The notes beneath the pieces were generated by a model, which did not search any database, was not told the origin of the DNA, and saw only the letters and a program-made list of their open reading frames with translations. 38,572 nt of DNA, taken from Thermodesulfovibrio sp. (GTDB lineage Bacteria > Nitrospirota > Thermodesulfovibrionia > Thermodesulfovibrionales > Thermodesulfovibrionaceae). Every line of letters begins with the position of its first letter. Within the stretch, counting starts at the first letter, position 1. Of the stretch, positions 1-9,090 are shown piece by piece. The stretch lies in contig JANXCZ010000095.1 of assembly GCA_025060075.1 (NCBI GenBank), positions 1 through 38,572 of the forward strand, read 5' to 3'. The position numbers and the translations under genes are program-made.

Positions 1-133
1 CTTCATAGTAGGCATACTTTGTATCACAGTATGTGCATCTTAGATTGCATCCTGTGAGTCTTACAAAAATCATAGGTATCCCTGAAAGAGAACCTTCTCC
101 TTGAATACTTGCAAAGACTTCGCAGACTTTCAT
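1..133 (-). CDS. queE: 7-carboxy-7-deazaguanine synthase (radical SAM), N-terminal part; truncated by window edge
   Basis: Reverse-strand translation [44 protein letters not shown]; typical QueE N-terminus with CxxxCxxC motif. Not in the ORF track because it runs off the window; ATGA overlap with the upstream gene. Confidence 0.88.
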   Translation of the reverse strand, partial: MKVCEVFASIQGEGSLSGIPMIFVRLTGCNLRCTYCDTKYAYYE

Positions 134-1032
134 ATTCTGAGGTTAGAGTTTAATATTTTATAGCCTTGAGGAGAGTCCTTTAACCAAACTTTTACAGTAA
201 ATCTATCATTTGGTAAAAATCCGTAAGAAAGTTCTCTCCATAAAACTACAGTTACATCTCCTTCATGTTTAGTCTCTGCTACAGGATGTTTTGCGAAAGA
301 AAGAAAGACTTTTACGGATTTAGACTCTTTTGATTTTAGAATCGCAGGTTCATTTTTAATCTTATATCTTTCATCAAAATATACTTTTTTTGTAAATAAA
401 TCAACAAATCCCGTTATATATTCATCTGAATGTTTTGCTACAAACCACCATCTTAGAAAATCATTGACAAGAGGATAAACTCTATACTGATGGGCTTCTA
501 TTTTTTGTTTTAATAAATCTCTTGCTTCTGCTTTAAGGTATGCCTTAGTTCCCATATAAATCACAATAAATATCATTGAAACTATATACAAAACTTTTGC
601 TTGATTTTTGAGTTTAAATGACAATAATAAAGCAAACAAAAGAGGAAATAAAACATATGGATCAACTACAAAAGCTAATGAAAGACTATAATAGTTCCAG
701 TCAAGAGGTGAAAGAATCTTTACTCCATACTGATTTGTAAAATCAAGTAAAATATGGAGTGCATAGGCTAAAAAAGAAGCAAAGTATGTTTTAAAAAAAC
801 CTAATTTTTTATGGAAAAGTAATGCAGTTAAAATAGGAAATATAAACAAAGCTCCAACCCCATGAGTAATACCTCTATGATACATTAAAAAAAGTTCTCT
901 ACTATGAAGTCTTAAAAGAATGTCAATATCAGGTAGAAGTGTGCTAATAAGAATAATAACAAGAATTTTTTTGTTCTTTGTTATTGTTTTTCCTAATACA
1001 AATCCAGAAAGAGCATGAGTAACGGGATCCAT
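130..1032 (-). CDS. YdjM/DUF457-like membrane-bound metal-dependent hydrolase
   Basis: [14 protein letters not shown]...LLPDIDIL...HRGITHG...[11 protein letters not shown] metal-binding His/Asp motifs plus multiple TM segments. ORF track starts at 1047 (TTG); ATG at 1032 is the more likely start. Confidence 0.75.
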   Translation of the reverse strand: MDPVTHALSGFVLGKTITKNKKILVIILISTLLPDIDILLRLHSRELFLMYHRGITHGVGALFIFPILTALLFHKKLGFFKTYFASFLAYALHILLDFTNQYGVKILSPLDWNYYSLSLAFVVDPYVLFPLLFALLLSFKLKNQAKVLYIVSMIFIVIYMGTKAYLKAEARDLLKQKIEAHQYRVYPLVNDFLRWWFVAKHSDEYITGFVDLFTKKVYFDERYKIKNEPAILKSKESKSVKVFLSFAKHPVAETKHEGDVTVVLWRELSYGFLPNDRFTVKVWLKDSPQGYKILNSNLRI

Positions 1033-1072
1033 AAAAAATTGTAACAAAATTTAGAGAGTTTAAACGATATAC

Positions 1073-2383
1073 TCATTGAAAATTTCTTGACTTTATTATG
1101 TATGAATAAAAAGATGCTGCCTTAGTTGGAGTTCTTTTGTATGTTCTAAAATCCACTCTGTAAAGTCCAAATCTTGCATCAAGTCCATGAAGCCATTCGT
1201 AGTTGTCAATTAGTGACCAATAGAAGTATCCTCTAACATTTATTCCTTCAGATATGGCACTTTCAAGAACATCAATATGTGCCTTAATAAACTTCATTTT
1301 TTTGTTGTCATCCTTAGTGGCTATACCGTTTTCTGTGATTATGAGCGGAACATTTAGTTTAGAGGCATATCTTAGAACTTTTTTTAATCCTTTTGGATAT
1401 ATTTCCCAACCCATGTCTGTAAGTCCATGTCCATCTATATCTCTGTGTCTAAACTCAATAAATAGCTTTCTAAAAGGATTAAATCTCATATGAACTCTTG
1501 TGTAGTAGTTTATTCCTAAAAAATCAAGTTTACCTTGAATAGGTACATCTATCTCAAGAGTCTTTCTTAGTGGTATAGGCAGTTTAATTTTACCACTCAT
1601 AAATCCTTCAATAACGGATTGATTATAGAATTTTTTTGCAATCTTCGTTAAAAATCTATCCAAGGGATTCCACTTTATCCAAGGAGCAAATACAGCCATG
1701 TTATGAGCTATACTTACCATACTATTTTTATTTTTTAGATGAATAAGATCATAAATCTTTCCGTGACATATAAATATATTTTTCAGTGCCTTTATAGCTA
1801 AGCTTAAGTCTTTGTATCCTGGAGGAATGCATCCTTCAATATATCCTCCGAGGATTAGTATATATGGTTCATTAAAGGTTATCCAGTAGTTGACACCCTT
1901 TATGTTTTCAACTAATCTTTCTACATACTCTATAAACTTTTCTATAGATTTTTTCTTATGCCATGGATACTTTGTTATAAACCAAACAGGATGAGTAAAG
2001 TGGTGAATAGTCACCATAGGTGTAATGTTATTTTCATTTAATAAATCAATAATCTTTTGGTAGTGGTTTACTACTTCTTTACTCCAGTAGTCTTCTGATG
2101 GTTGAATTCTACTCCATTCGATTGAAAATCTATAAGCATTGACACCGAGATTTTTTATTAATTTTATGTCTTCCTTGTATAGTTCGTAATGATTCGTAAT
2201 CTTTGGATTAAGATTAAAGATACTATCCCAGGTAGACCAGTCTGCATAGGGAGAGCCTTCAAGTTGAAAAGCTGAAGTTGCCACACCCCATAGGAATTTA
2301 TTGTTTTTTCTATTTGTTTGGGATTGATATATAGACTTTTGTTCCCTTGCCGTATTCACTCTCAATTGAGATGCTTCCTCCAA
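1073..2383 (-). CDS. Glycoside hydrolase family 1 (beta-glucosidase-like)
   Basis: FLWGVATSAFQLEGSP N-terminus, acid/base motif TFNEP and nucleophile motif ITENG. Start uncertain (ATG 2383, TTG 2365 or GTG 2359), all inside the preceding HK gene. Confidence 0.85.
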   Translation of the reverse strand: MEEASQLRVNTAREQKSIYQSQTNRKNNKFLWGVATSAFQLEGSPYADWSTWDSIFNLNPKITNHYELYKEDIKLIKNLGVNAYRFSIEWSRIQPSEDYWSKEVVNHYQKIIDLLNENNITPMVTIHHFTHPVWFITKYPWHKKKSIEKFIEYVERLVENIKGVNYWITFNEPYILILGGYIEGCIPPGYKDLSLAIKALKNIFICHGKIYDLIHLKNKNSMVSIAHNMAVFAPWIKWNPLDRFLTKIAKKFYNQSVIEGFMSGKIKLPIPLRKTLEIDVPIQGKLDFLGINYYTRVHMRFNPFRKLFIEFRHRDIDGHGLTDMGWEIYPKGLKKVLRYASKLNVPLIITENGIATKDDNKKMKFIKAHIDVLESAISEGINVRGYFYWSLIDNYEWLHGLDARFGLYRVDFRTYKRTPTKAASFYSYIIKSRNFQ

Positions 2384-2996
2384 GAATATTTATTAACTCT
2401 TTTGTTATGTAAAGTCCAAGTTTAGAACTTTCATATGTTTTTTCATGGGAAAAATTATCTGAGAAGAAGGGATTAAATATATAGCCTTGTTCTTCCTTTG
2501 GAATTCCTACTCCTGTGTCTTCCACTTTAATTAAAACATAGTTGTTTAACTTACTAAGACTGAATAAGATATAACCTTCTTTAGTAAACTTTGCAGAGTT
2601 TGATGCAATATTTATAAGAATCTGTTTTATTTTAAGGAGATCTGAGGATACAATAAGTTCTTCCTCTTCAAAAGCAGTTTTTATCTGTATGGGTTTACTC
2701 TCTATTAGTATTTTCGTTATCTCCACTACTTCATGGAGAATTTCAATAATATTAAACTCTTCTATAACTAAATTTTGTTTGCCTGATTGAATTTTATCAA
2801 GTTCAATTGTGTTTGAAATATAGTTTTTCATAAATATTACTTGGGATGTAATGATAGATGTATATTTTTTTATCTTTTCTTTGTTTGGTTCTTCAAGGCT
2901 TAACTCAATAAGTTTAGCAAGATTAAGTATGGTATTAAGAGGAGATTTTAGTTCATGAGAAAAGACTAATAAATATGGAATATTATTCTTAATCAT
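2310..2996 (-). CDS. Histidine kinase consisting only of HisKA and HATPase_c
   Basis: H-box FSHELKSPLNTIL, N-box NIASNSAKFTKEGY, G1 DTGVGIPKEE, F-box IFNPFF, G2-like LGLYITKELINILGGSISIES; no sensor or TM region. Confidence 0.88.
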   Translation of the reverse strand: MIKNNIPYLLVFSHELKSPLNTILNLAKLIELSLEEPNKEKIKKYTSIITSQVIFMKNYISNTIELDKIQSGKQNLVIEEFNIIEILHEVVEITKILIESKPIQIKTAFEEEELIVSSDLLKIKQILINIASNSAKFTKEGYILFSLSKLNNYVLIKVEDTGVGIPKEEQGYIFNPFFSDNFSHEKTYESSKLGLYITKELINILGGSISIESEYGKGTKVYISIPNK

Positions 2997-4014
2997 TTCT
3001 TCTGTCTTTGAATACTACCGAACCATTACTTATCCTTGCAATTCTTTTTGCCTCTGCTTTCACTTCTGAGGCAATTGAGGCAAGATGAGCAAAGGAAGTT
3101 ATATTTCTCGTCTCAGTGCTTACAATTGCACAGGTAAGGGAAAGAAGTTTAAATACTTCATTTTCTTCTTTTCTGTTTTTTGATATATAGTAACCTTTTA
3201 TAAAGTCCTCTCCATGAAAGTATGGTAAGAGCTCTTCAAAAGCTTTTATTATGTTTTGACATATTGATATGGAAACTTTTGGTGGTGATATGAAAATAAA
3301 GTCATCTCCTCCAATATGCCCTATAAAAATTTCAGGAAAGTTTTTTGCTGTCTCTTTAAGAATATTTCCGATACTTATAATTACTCTATCTCCCTTTTCA
3401 AATCCATAGCAATCATTAAAAGGTTTAAAATGGTTTATATCTATGTAACATACATCAAAGAGACATTTACATTTAATTCTTCTTTCTATCTCTCTTTGAA
3501 TAGCCCAGTTTCCAGGTAGTCCAGTAAGAGGATTGGCATCTCTTGCTATTATCAATGATCTCTGAGTTATGGCTTCAAGCAATACACTTATAGGAACAAC
3601 TCCGTGATACTCATTATTTTTGCTTACAATGATATCATCGTATATTTTTTTGAGCTCTCTTTTTTGAACTATCATTGAAGCCTCCTCAAGAGTCATAGCA
3701 TAATCAATAATGAAGGTTGGTTCTTCCATAACTTCAAATACGCATTTTTTAGCATTTAGATGAATTCCATAACCAAATCTTCCGAGAACTGTATTTTCTA
3801 AGAATCTATTTCTGTGAAGCTGTCCTATTACAGTATTTTTATCTACTACTGGAATTAGATTTAGTTTTTCGTCTTTCATAAACCTAAGAAATGCATCCAT
3901 AATCTTAGCTTTCTTGTTTAGCGGTTCAACCTTAACCGCGATATCTCCTATTGATAAATCTAATATTGATGGTTCTATATCACACTTTATAGAATTTAGA
4001 TCATCTATCAACAT
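2989..4014 (-). CDS. CBS-domain diguanylate cyclase (CBS-GGDEF)
   Basis: DxLT motif (DANPLTGLPGN) and GGDDF active-site motif (HIGGDDFIFI), preceded by CBS-like repeats; overlaps the upstream EAL ORF by 14 nt. Confidence 0.88.
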   Translation of the reverse strand: MLIDDLNSIKCDIEPSILDLSIGDIAVKVEPLNKKAKIMDAFLRFMKDEKLNLIPVVDKNTVIGQLHRNRFLENTVLGRFGYGIHLNAKKCVFEVMEEPTFIIDYAMTLEEASMIVQKRELKKIYDDIIVSKNNEYHGVVPISVLLEAITQRSLIIARDANPLTGLPGNWAIQREIERRIKCKCLFDVCYIDINHFKPFNDCYGFEKGDRVIISIGNILKETAKNFPEIFIGHIGGDDFIFISPPKVSISICQNIIKAFEELLPYFHGEDFIKGYYISKNRKEENEVFKLLSLTCAIVSTETRNITSFAHLASIASEVKAEAKRIARISNGSVVFKDRRND

Positions 4015-4765
4015 TTCTATTTTTATTTATTTTCTCTTCAGGTTTTCCAAGATAAAATCCCTGAAGAAGATCAGCTCCCATATTTATAACCTCACTTAAC
4101 TGAGTAGGAGTTTCAATTCCTTCAGCTACGACCATTATATTTAATTTATGACAAACTTGCACTGTAAAATCTATAAAATACTTTGAAAAATTGTTTTCTT
4201 CTATGGCATGTATAAAATACTTATCTATCTTTACAATATCAGGTTCAAGAAGACTAAGAAGCTTAGGACCTCCGAATCCTGCTCCAAAGTCATCTATTGC
4301 TATTTTGTAACCTCTATTTTTATAGTAAGATACAGACTTGATAAATATCTCATAATTTTCAATGGCTGACTGTTCAGTTATTTCAAGGACTATTCTATTT
4401 TTTGGAAATCCAAACTCTTCTGCAAATCTGTCAGTTATCCCAACTTCATGATTAGGATAGGATAGAGTTTCAGGACATATGTTAATAAAAAGATAACTGT
4501 CAATATTTTGTCTTGAGGCTTCTTTTATTGCATTTCTTCTGCATATCATATCAAGTATAAATATTGAGCCATTTTTTCTTGCCTCAAGAAAAAGATTTTT
4601 TATATTTTTTATTGATTTATGTCTCGTCAGAGCCTCATAACCAAAGATTGTACCAGTCTTTGCAGAGAATATAGGCTGAAAATGAACTTTAAGATCTGAA
4701 TATGGTAAATCTAAGTTTTTATTTTGATAGATCCTATATTCTGTCTGTAGCACTTTTACCTCCAC
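4001..4765 (-). CDS. EAL-domain c-di-GMP phosphodiesterase
   Basis: FGYEALTRH, NICPETL, EITEQS, DDFGAGFGG, KIDKYFI, VAEGIE, QGFYLGKP motifs. Start probably GTG at 4753 (after GGAGG) rather than GTG at 4765. Confidence 0.88.
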   Translation of the reverse strand: MEVKVLQTEYRIYQNKNLDLPYSDLKVHFQPIFSAKTGTIFGYEALTRHKSIKNIKNLFLEARKNGSIFILDMICRRNAIKEASRQNIDSYLFINICPETLSYPNHEVGITDRFAEEFGFPKNRIVLEITEQSAIENYEIFIKSVSYYKNRGYKIAIDDFGAGFGGPKLLSLLEPDIVKIDKYFIHAIEENNFSKYFIDFTVQVCHKLNIMVVAEGIETPTQLSEVINMGADLLQGFYLGKPEEKINKNRNVDR

Positions 4766-4798
4766 TTTATTTTTCTTATGAAGATTATCTCATAGTTT

Positions 4799-4838
4799 TG
4801 TTACAGAAAAATTAAGAGATTGTTAAAGTATTGTTAAA
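4799..4838 (-). promoter_or_regulatory. Putative PhoB box array (4 x 11-bp repeats), leftward promoter
   Basis: Minus strand: TTTAACA-ATAC-TTTAACA-ATCT-CTTAATT-TTTC-TGTAACA, then 9 nt (AAACTATGA), then GATAAT (-10 at 4789-4784). Third repeat is degenerate. Confidence 0.75.
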
Positions 4839-4851
4839 TTTCAAAGAAAAA

Positions 4852-4906
4852 TTTAACAGAAATTTAAAGAACATTTAACTTTCATGTAACTTCATAGGTT
4901 TATTAT
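4852..4906 (+). promoter_or_regulatory. Putative PhoB box array (4 x 11-bp repeats) plus -10, rightward promoter
   Basis: TTTAACA-GAAA-TTTAAAG-AACA-TTTAACT-TTCA-TGTAACT (repeats start at 4852, 4863, 4874, 4885), 9-nt spacer TCATAGGTT, then TATTAT at 4901-4906. Confidence 0.8.
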
Positions 4907-4917
4907 TGAATTAAGAA

Positions 4918-5607
4918 ATGCTCTTATGTGATTTTCATATTCACACTAAATACTCAGATGGTTCTATGGAGCTTAAAGATGTAGTTGATCTTTTCGGGCA
5001 AGCAGGATTTGATGTTATTGCCATTACTGACCATGTTGTAAATGGAGACAGTATGATTGGAAAGTTTGCATATAAGTTTAGATTTACAGTTACTGAAAAA
5101 AACTTTAATGAATACATAGAGAACATAAAATATGAAGCAAAAAGAGCTTGGGATAAATATGGAATGCTTGTTATTCCAGGGGTTGAGATAAGTAAAAACT
5201 ACTTTTCCTCTGAAAAATCCGCTCATATTTTAATAATCGATATAAAGGATTTTATTCCTGCCTGTGAATCCTATGAAAAGATATTTCTTGAGGCAAAAAG
5301 ACAAAAAGCCTTGGTTGTTGCCTGTCATCCTCATCATATGAAGGGAGAAATTCGCAATACTTTGTATTTATGGAAAAACAGAAATAAATATGGAAAGTAT
5401 ATAGACGCATGGGAAATAGCAAATAGAGATGATGTGTTCAATGTTGTAAGTGTTAAAAAATATCCTTACATAGCAAACAGCGATTTTCACAAAGCAAGCC
5501 ATCTTTACTCATGGAAAACACTTCTTAACTGTAATAAGGATGTAACATCTGTAAAAAACTGCATAAAAGAAAATAAAGGTGTAGCAATAACACTTTTTAG
5601 GGGGTAA
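4918..5607 (+). CDS. PHP-domain metal-dependent phosphoesterase/hydrolase
   Basis: CDFHIHTKYSDGS N-terminus, ITDHV, PGVEIS, ACHPHH, ANSDFH metal-site motifs. Confidence 0.85.
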   Translation: MLLCDFHIHTKYSDGSMELKDVVDLFGQAGFDVIAITDHVVNGDSMIGKFAYKFRFTVTEKNFNEYIENIKYEAKRAWDKYGMLVIPGVEISKNYFSSEKSAHILIIDIKDFIPACESYEKIFLEAKRQKALVVACHPHHMKGEIRNTLYLWKNRNKYGKYIDAWEIANRDDVFNVVSVKKYPYIANSDFHKASHLYSWKTLLNCNKDVTSVKNCIKENKGVAITLFRG

Positions 5608-5609
5608 GA

Positions 5610-6782
5610 ATGATTCTGTGGATATTTTTGTTTTTAGTTTTTTTAAGCTTAACAGTTTATATTTTGCAAACCTTGGCATTAAGAAGAAAACTTATAGAAA
5701 ATTATATTCCTAAAAGCCTTCCTCCAGTATCAATAATTAAACCTCTTAAGGGACTTGATGACAATCTCTTTGATAATCTTGAAAGTTTCTGTAAACAGGA
5801 TTATCCTGCGTATGAAGTTATTTTATCATTAAACGATTATAATGATCCTGCATACAGGATTGCTCAAAAAATAAAGAGCAGATATCCTAACCTTGTAAGG
5901 ATTATTGTTGACAATTCATCTAATGCTTTAAATCCAAAGGTAAAAAATATGATTTCTGCCTATGAAGAGTCAAAGTATGATTATTTCCTTATAAGTGACA
6001 GCAATGTCTATGTTGAGCCAGACTATTTACGAAAAACTATTTCTGCTATGACTTCAGATACAGGTCTTGTTACCAATCTTATCATAGGGCAGGGAGGTAA
6101 AACCTTTGGTGCCAAACTTGAAAATCTTCATCTAAACTCATTTGTAATTACAAGTGTATGTTTTCTTGATAAATTTCTCAAGATGCCATGTAGTATTGGT
6201 AAATCCATGCTCATGAGAAAAAAAGATTTTGAAGAAATAGGCGGTTTTAATGCAGTAAAAGATGTTTTAGCAGAAGACTATATAATAGGAAAATTAATGA
6301 ATGAAAAGGGTAAGAAAGTTGTACTTTGTAGCTACACAGTAAAAAATATAAATGAATACTGGTCATTTAGGAAGTTTTTAAACAGACACACAAGATGGGC
6401 AAAGATAAGATGGAAAATAGCAGGAGTAAAATACTTTAGTGAACCTCTAAGTAATCCTGTTTTTTTATCATTTTTTATTCCAATTTTAGAGGGATTTTCA
6501 AGGATTTCTATAACAGCATTTATATTGACAGTTATAATAAAAATTGCTTTTGATCTCTACATAGGCAGAATGATTAAATCTCCCTTAGGATTCTCAAGCC
6601 TTCTTATTCCAATTAAGGATTTGATAACTGCCTTTATATGGTTTGTTCCTCTTATTAGTTGCAAAGTTAACTGGAGGGGAAATATTTATAAAATTGGAAA
6701 GAATACTGTAATAGTGCCCTATGAGGGAAATTCCTCTATAAAGATTATGTTTAATAAGCTTAAAACAGCTATAACAAATTAA
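5610..6782 (+). CDS. GT21-like (ceramide glucosyltransferase / HpnI-like) membrane glycosyltransferase
   Basis: N-terminal TM, PPVSIIKPLKGLDDNL, GT-A fold motifs (ISDSNVYVEPDY, EDYIIGKL), RHTRWAKIRW resembling the (Q/R)xxRW region, C-terminal TM segments. Confidence 0.8.
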   Translation: MILWIFLFLVFLSLTVYILQTLALRRKLIENYIPKSLPPVSIIKPLKGLDDNLFDNLESFCKQDYPAYEVILSLNDYNDPAYRIAQKIKSRYPNLVRIIVDNSSNALNPKVKNMISAYEESKYDYFLISDSNVYVEPDYLRKTISAMTSDTGLVTNLIIGQGGKTFGAKLENLHLNSFVITSVCFLDKFLKMPCSIGKSMLMRKKDFEEIGGFNAVKDVLAEDYIIGKLMNEKGKKVVLCSYTVKNINEYWSFRKFLNRHTRWAKIRWKIAGVKYFSEPLSNPVFLSFFIPILEGFSRISITAFILTVIIKIAFDLYIGRMIKSPLGFSSLLIPIKDLITAFIWFVPLISCKVNWRGNIYKIGKNTVIVPYEGNSSIKIMFNKLKTAITN

Positions 6783-6794
6783 GGGAGAAAAACC

Positions 6795-8345
6795 ATGGAA
6801 AGAAGAGATTTTCTAAAGGCTTCTTTAGCAAGTTTTATAGCTCTTATTACTTCATCAAAGGAAGTTTTTGCAAGGGTCAGTGACTTAGAAGTTTCAGGAG
6901 CAAAAGGAGTAATATTCATTGTAGGTGATGGTTGGCCCCTTGGAGTTATTAAAGCGATGAATGAGTTTATGGAGATGAAGTTCAAAGAAAAAAGCAATAT
7001 TTTAAGTCTTATCAGAAATTCTAAAACAAGACTCTTACTTCAGAATACTTCCTCTCTTTCTTCTGTTGTTACTGACTCTGCACCTGCATCTGTTGCTTGG
7101 GCTACGGGTTCAAAAACAATAAACAGAAGTCTTTCTGTTTTACCTGATGGAAGAAGTCTAAAAACCATATTTGAGCTTGCAAAGGAAAAGGGAATGTCTT
7201 GTGGATTTGTAACCACTACAAGAATAACTCATGCAACACCTGCAGCATGGTATAGTCATAACTCTAACAGAGATGATGAAGAAAATATTGCTCTTGAGCT
7301 ACTCAACTCTAATTTGGATGTGGCTATGGGAGGCGGTGACAGATTTCTAAATAAAGAAAAGAGAAAGGACAAAAAAGATATCTATGCAATGTTTTTATCA
7401 AAAGGCTATAAAGTAGTTAAGTCTAAGGAAGAGTTAATAAATAGCATCTCTGATGAAAATCCAATTGTTGGAGTTTTTAGCTCATCCCATATAAGTTATT
7501 TTGTTGATAGAATGAATGATGAAAAACTAAGCCAAAAAGAACCCTCTTTGCCAGAGATGACCGCAGTAGCCCTTAAAAAGTTAGCAAAAAACAAAAGAGG
7601 CTTTATTCTTCAGATTGAGGCTGGAAGAATTGACCATGCCTGTCATGCTAATGATGCTTACTCTGCGATGATGGACTGTTACGAGCTTGATAAAACTATT
7701 GGAGTAGTCATGGATTTCATAAATAAAAATCCAGATGTTTTATTAATAGTAACATCAGATCATGGAAACTCAGGTTATGGAATAAACGGAACAGGACCTG
7801 AATACAATGATGCAACAGAGGCTTTAATGAAATATAAAAACAGAGCTTCTTTTGAGTACATGATTAAAAAGATGAAAAATCAAGATTTAAAAACTGTAAA
7901 GGATATCTTTGAAAACTATACTCAACATAAGATTTCCATGGAAGAGGCAGAGGAGATATATAAAAACTTGAATGAAAAGAGAAATATAGTAGTCAATGAC
8001 ATATGGTATGAACCAGAGGCAACAATGGGAAGAATTCTTGCAAGGAGCATATATGAATATGAAAATGAAAGGCTTAATAAACCTGCTAAGGAAAGAAGAG
8101 GAAATGTGGGTTTTACATCAACAAATCATACTGCCGAAGACCAAATTGTTTTAGTTTACGGAAAAAGATTCTCGGCAGGAGAATTAAAAAGCCATATAGA
8201 CAATACTGAGCTTTATAGTTTTATGTGTAAATACTTAGGAATAAAGCATATAAATCCAAAGATGAATAGAAAAGATGCTACTTCCTATGTAAAGGCTATA
8301 TCTAGGGATGAATGGGAAAGACATCTTAAACTTCATATATCTTAA
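6795..8345 (+). CDS. Alkaline phosphatase, PhoA family, with Tat-like signal peptide
   Basis: MERRDFLKASLASFIALITS twin-arginine leader; VGDGW, VTDSAPASVAWATG, THATPAAWYSH, QIEAGRIDHACHAND, VTSDHGN, STNHTAED catalytic/metal motifs. Confidence 0.92.
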   Translation: MERRDFLKASLASFIALITSSKEVFARVSDLEVSGAKGVIFIVGDGWPLGVIKAMNEFMEMKFKEKSNILSLIRNSKTRLLLQNTSSLSSVVTDSAPASVAWATGSKTINRSLSVLPDGRSLKTIFELAKEKGMSCGFVTTTRITHATPAAWYSHNSNRDDEENIALELLNSNLDVAMGGGDRFLNKEKRKDKKDIYAMFLSKGYKVVKSKEELINSISDENPIVGVFSSSHISYFVDRMNDEKLSQKEPSLPEMTAVALKKLAKNKRGFILQIEAGRIDHACHANDAYSAMMDCYELDKTIGVVMDFINKNPDVLLIVTSDHGNSGYGINGTGPEYNDATEALMKYKNRASFEYMIKKMKNQDLKTVKDIFENYTQHKISMEEAEEIYKNLNEKRNIVVNDIWYEPEATMGRILARSIYEYENERLNKPAKERRGNVGFTSTNHTAEDQIVLVYGKRFSAGELKSHIDNTELYSFMCKYLGIKHINPKMNRKDATSYVKAISRDEWERHLKLHIS

Positions 8346-8363
8346 TTAAGGAGTTATTAATCT

Positions 8364-9080
8364 ATGAAGATAGGAATATTAGGTGATATTCATGGGAATA
8401 TAGAAGCTTTAAAGACTGCCTATCAGACTGCTGTTGAAGAAGGTGTTGAAAGAATTTATCATCTTGGAGACCTTGGTGGATATGCACCTTTTGTTAATGA
8501 AGTAGCTGAATTCCTTATAGAAAAAAATATTGAAGGAGTTCAAGGCAACTATGATGAAGCTATAGCATATGACAAGACTCATTGTGGGTGTAAATATGAA
8601 GATGATTTTCAGGCTAAGATGGCTCAACTTTCCTTTGATTGGACAAAGAGAGCTGTAAATGAAAAAACAAAAAACTATATGAAAAATCTTCCTTTCAGTA
8701 TTTCTCTTCAAGTTGAAGAAAGAAAAATAAAGATATTTCATGCTACACCAATAAAGAATAATCTCTACTGGTATGAGGAAAGAGAAGAAAAATTTTATCT
8801 TTTAATGGCTCAAAAAGCAGAGGCTGAAATAATGATTTATGGGCATACCCATATTCCATATTTTAAAAAGATTAAAGATTTTTATTTTATTAATGCTGGA
8901 AGTGTAGGGAAGCCAAAGGATGGCGATCCAAGAACATGCATATGCATAGTTGATATTAAGAGAAAAGATGTCAATGTAAGTTTTATAAGAAAAAGCTATG
9001 ATGTTAAAAAAGTGGCAAATGCAATAATTGAAAGCGGACTTCCTGAGTATTTTGCAGAAAGATTGATTTTAGCTAAATAG
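8364..9080 (+). CDS. Calcineurin-like metallophosphoesterase (YfcE/MJ0936-like)
   Basis: MKIGILGDIHGN, HLGDLGGY, VQGNYD, HATP, YGHTHIPY, NAGSVGKPKDGDPR. Confidence 0.88.
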   Translation: MKIGILGDIHGNIEALKTAYQTAVEEGVERIYHLGDLGGYAPFVNEVAEFLIEKNIEGVQGNYDEAIAYDKTHCGCKYEDDFQAKMAQLSFDWTKRAVNEKTKNYMKNLPFSISLQVEERKIKIFHATPIKNNLYWYEEREEKFYLLMAQKAEAEIMIYGHTHIPYFKKIKDFYFINAGSVGKPKDGDPRTCICIVDIKRKDVNVSFIRKSYDVKKVANAIIESGLPEYFAERLILAK

Positions 9081-9090
9081 GAGGTATCAT

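Noticed and set aside
1254-1493. Small plus-strand ORF inside GH1, and similar short ORFs antisense to rpsA, aroF, pheA, lonB etc.
   Set aside because: All lie opposite or out of frame within well-supported genes and show no domain motifs; expected in AT-rich DNA.
4799-4891. Possibility that the TTTAAC/TGTAAC repeats are a CRISPR or simple tandem repeat
   Set aside because: Units are 11 bp with degenerate linkers and promoter geometry, far too short for CRISPR and not homogeneous enough for a microsatellite.
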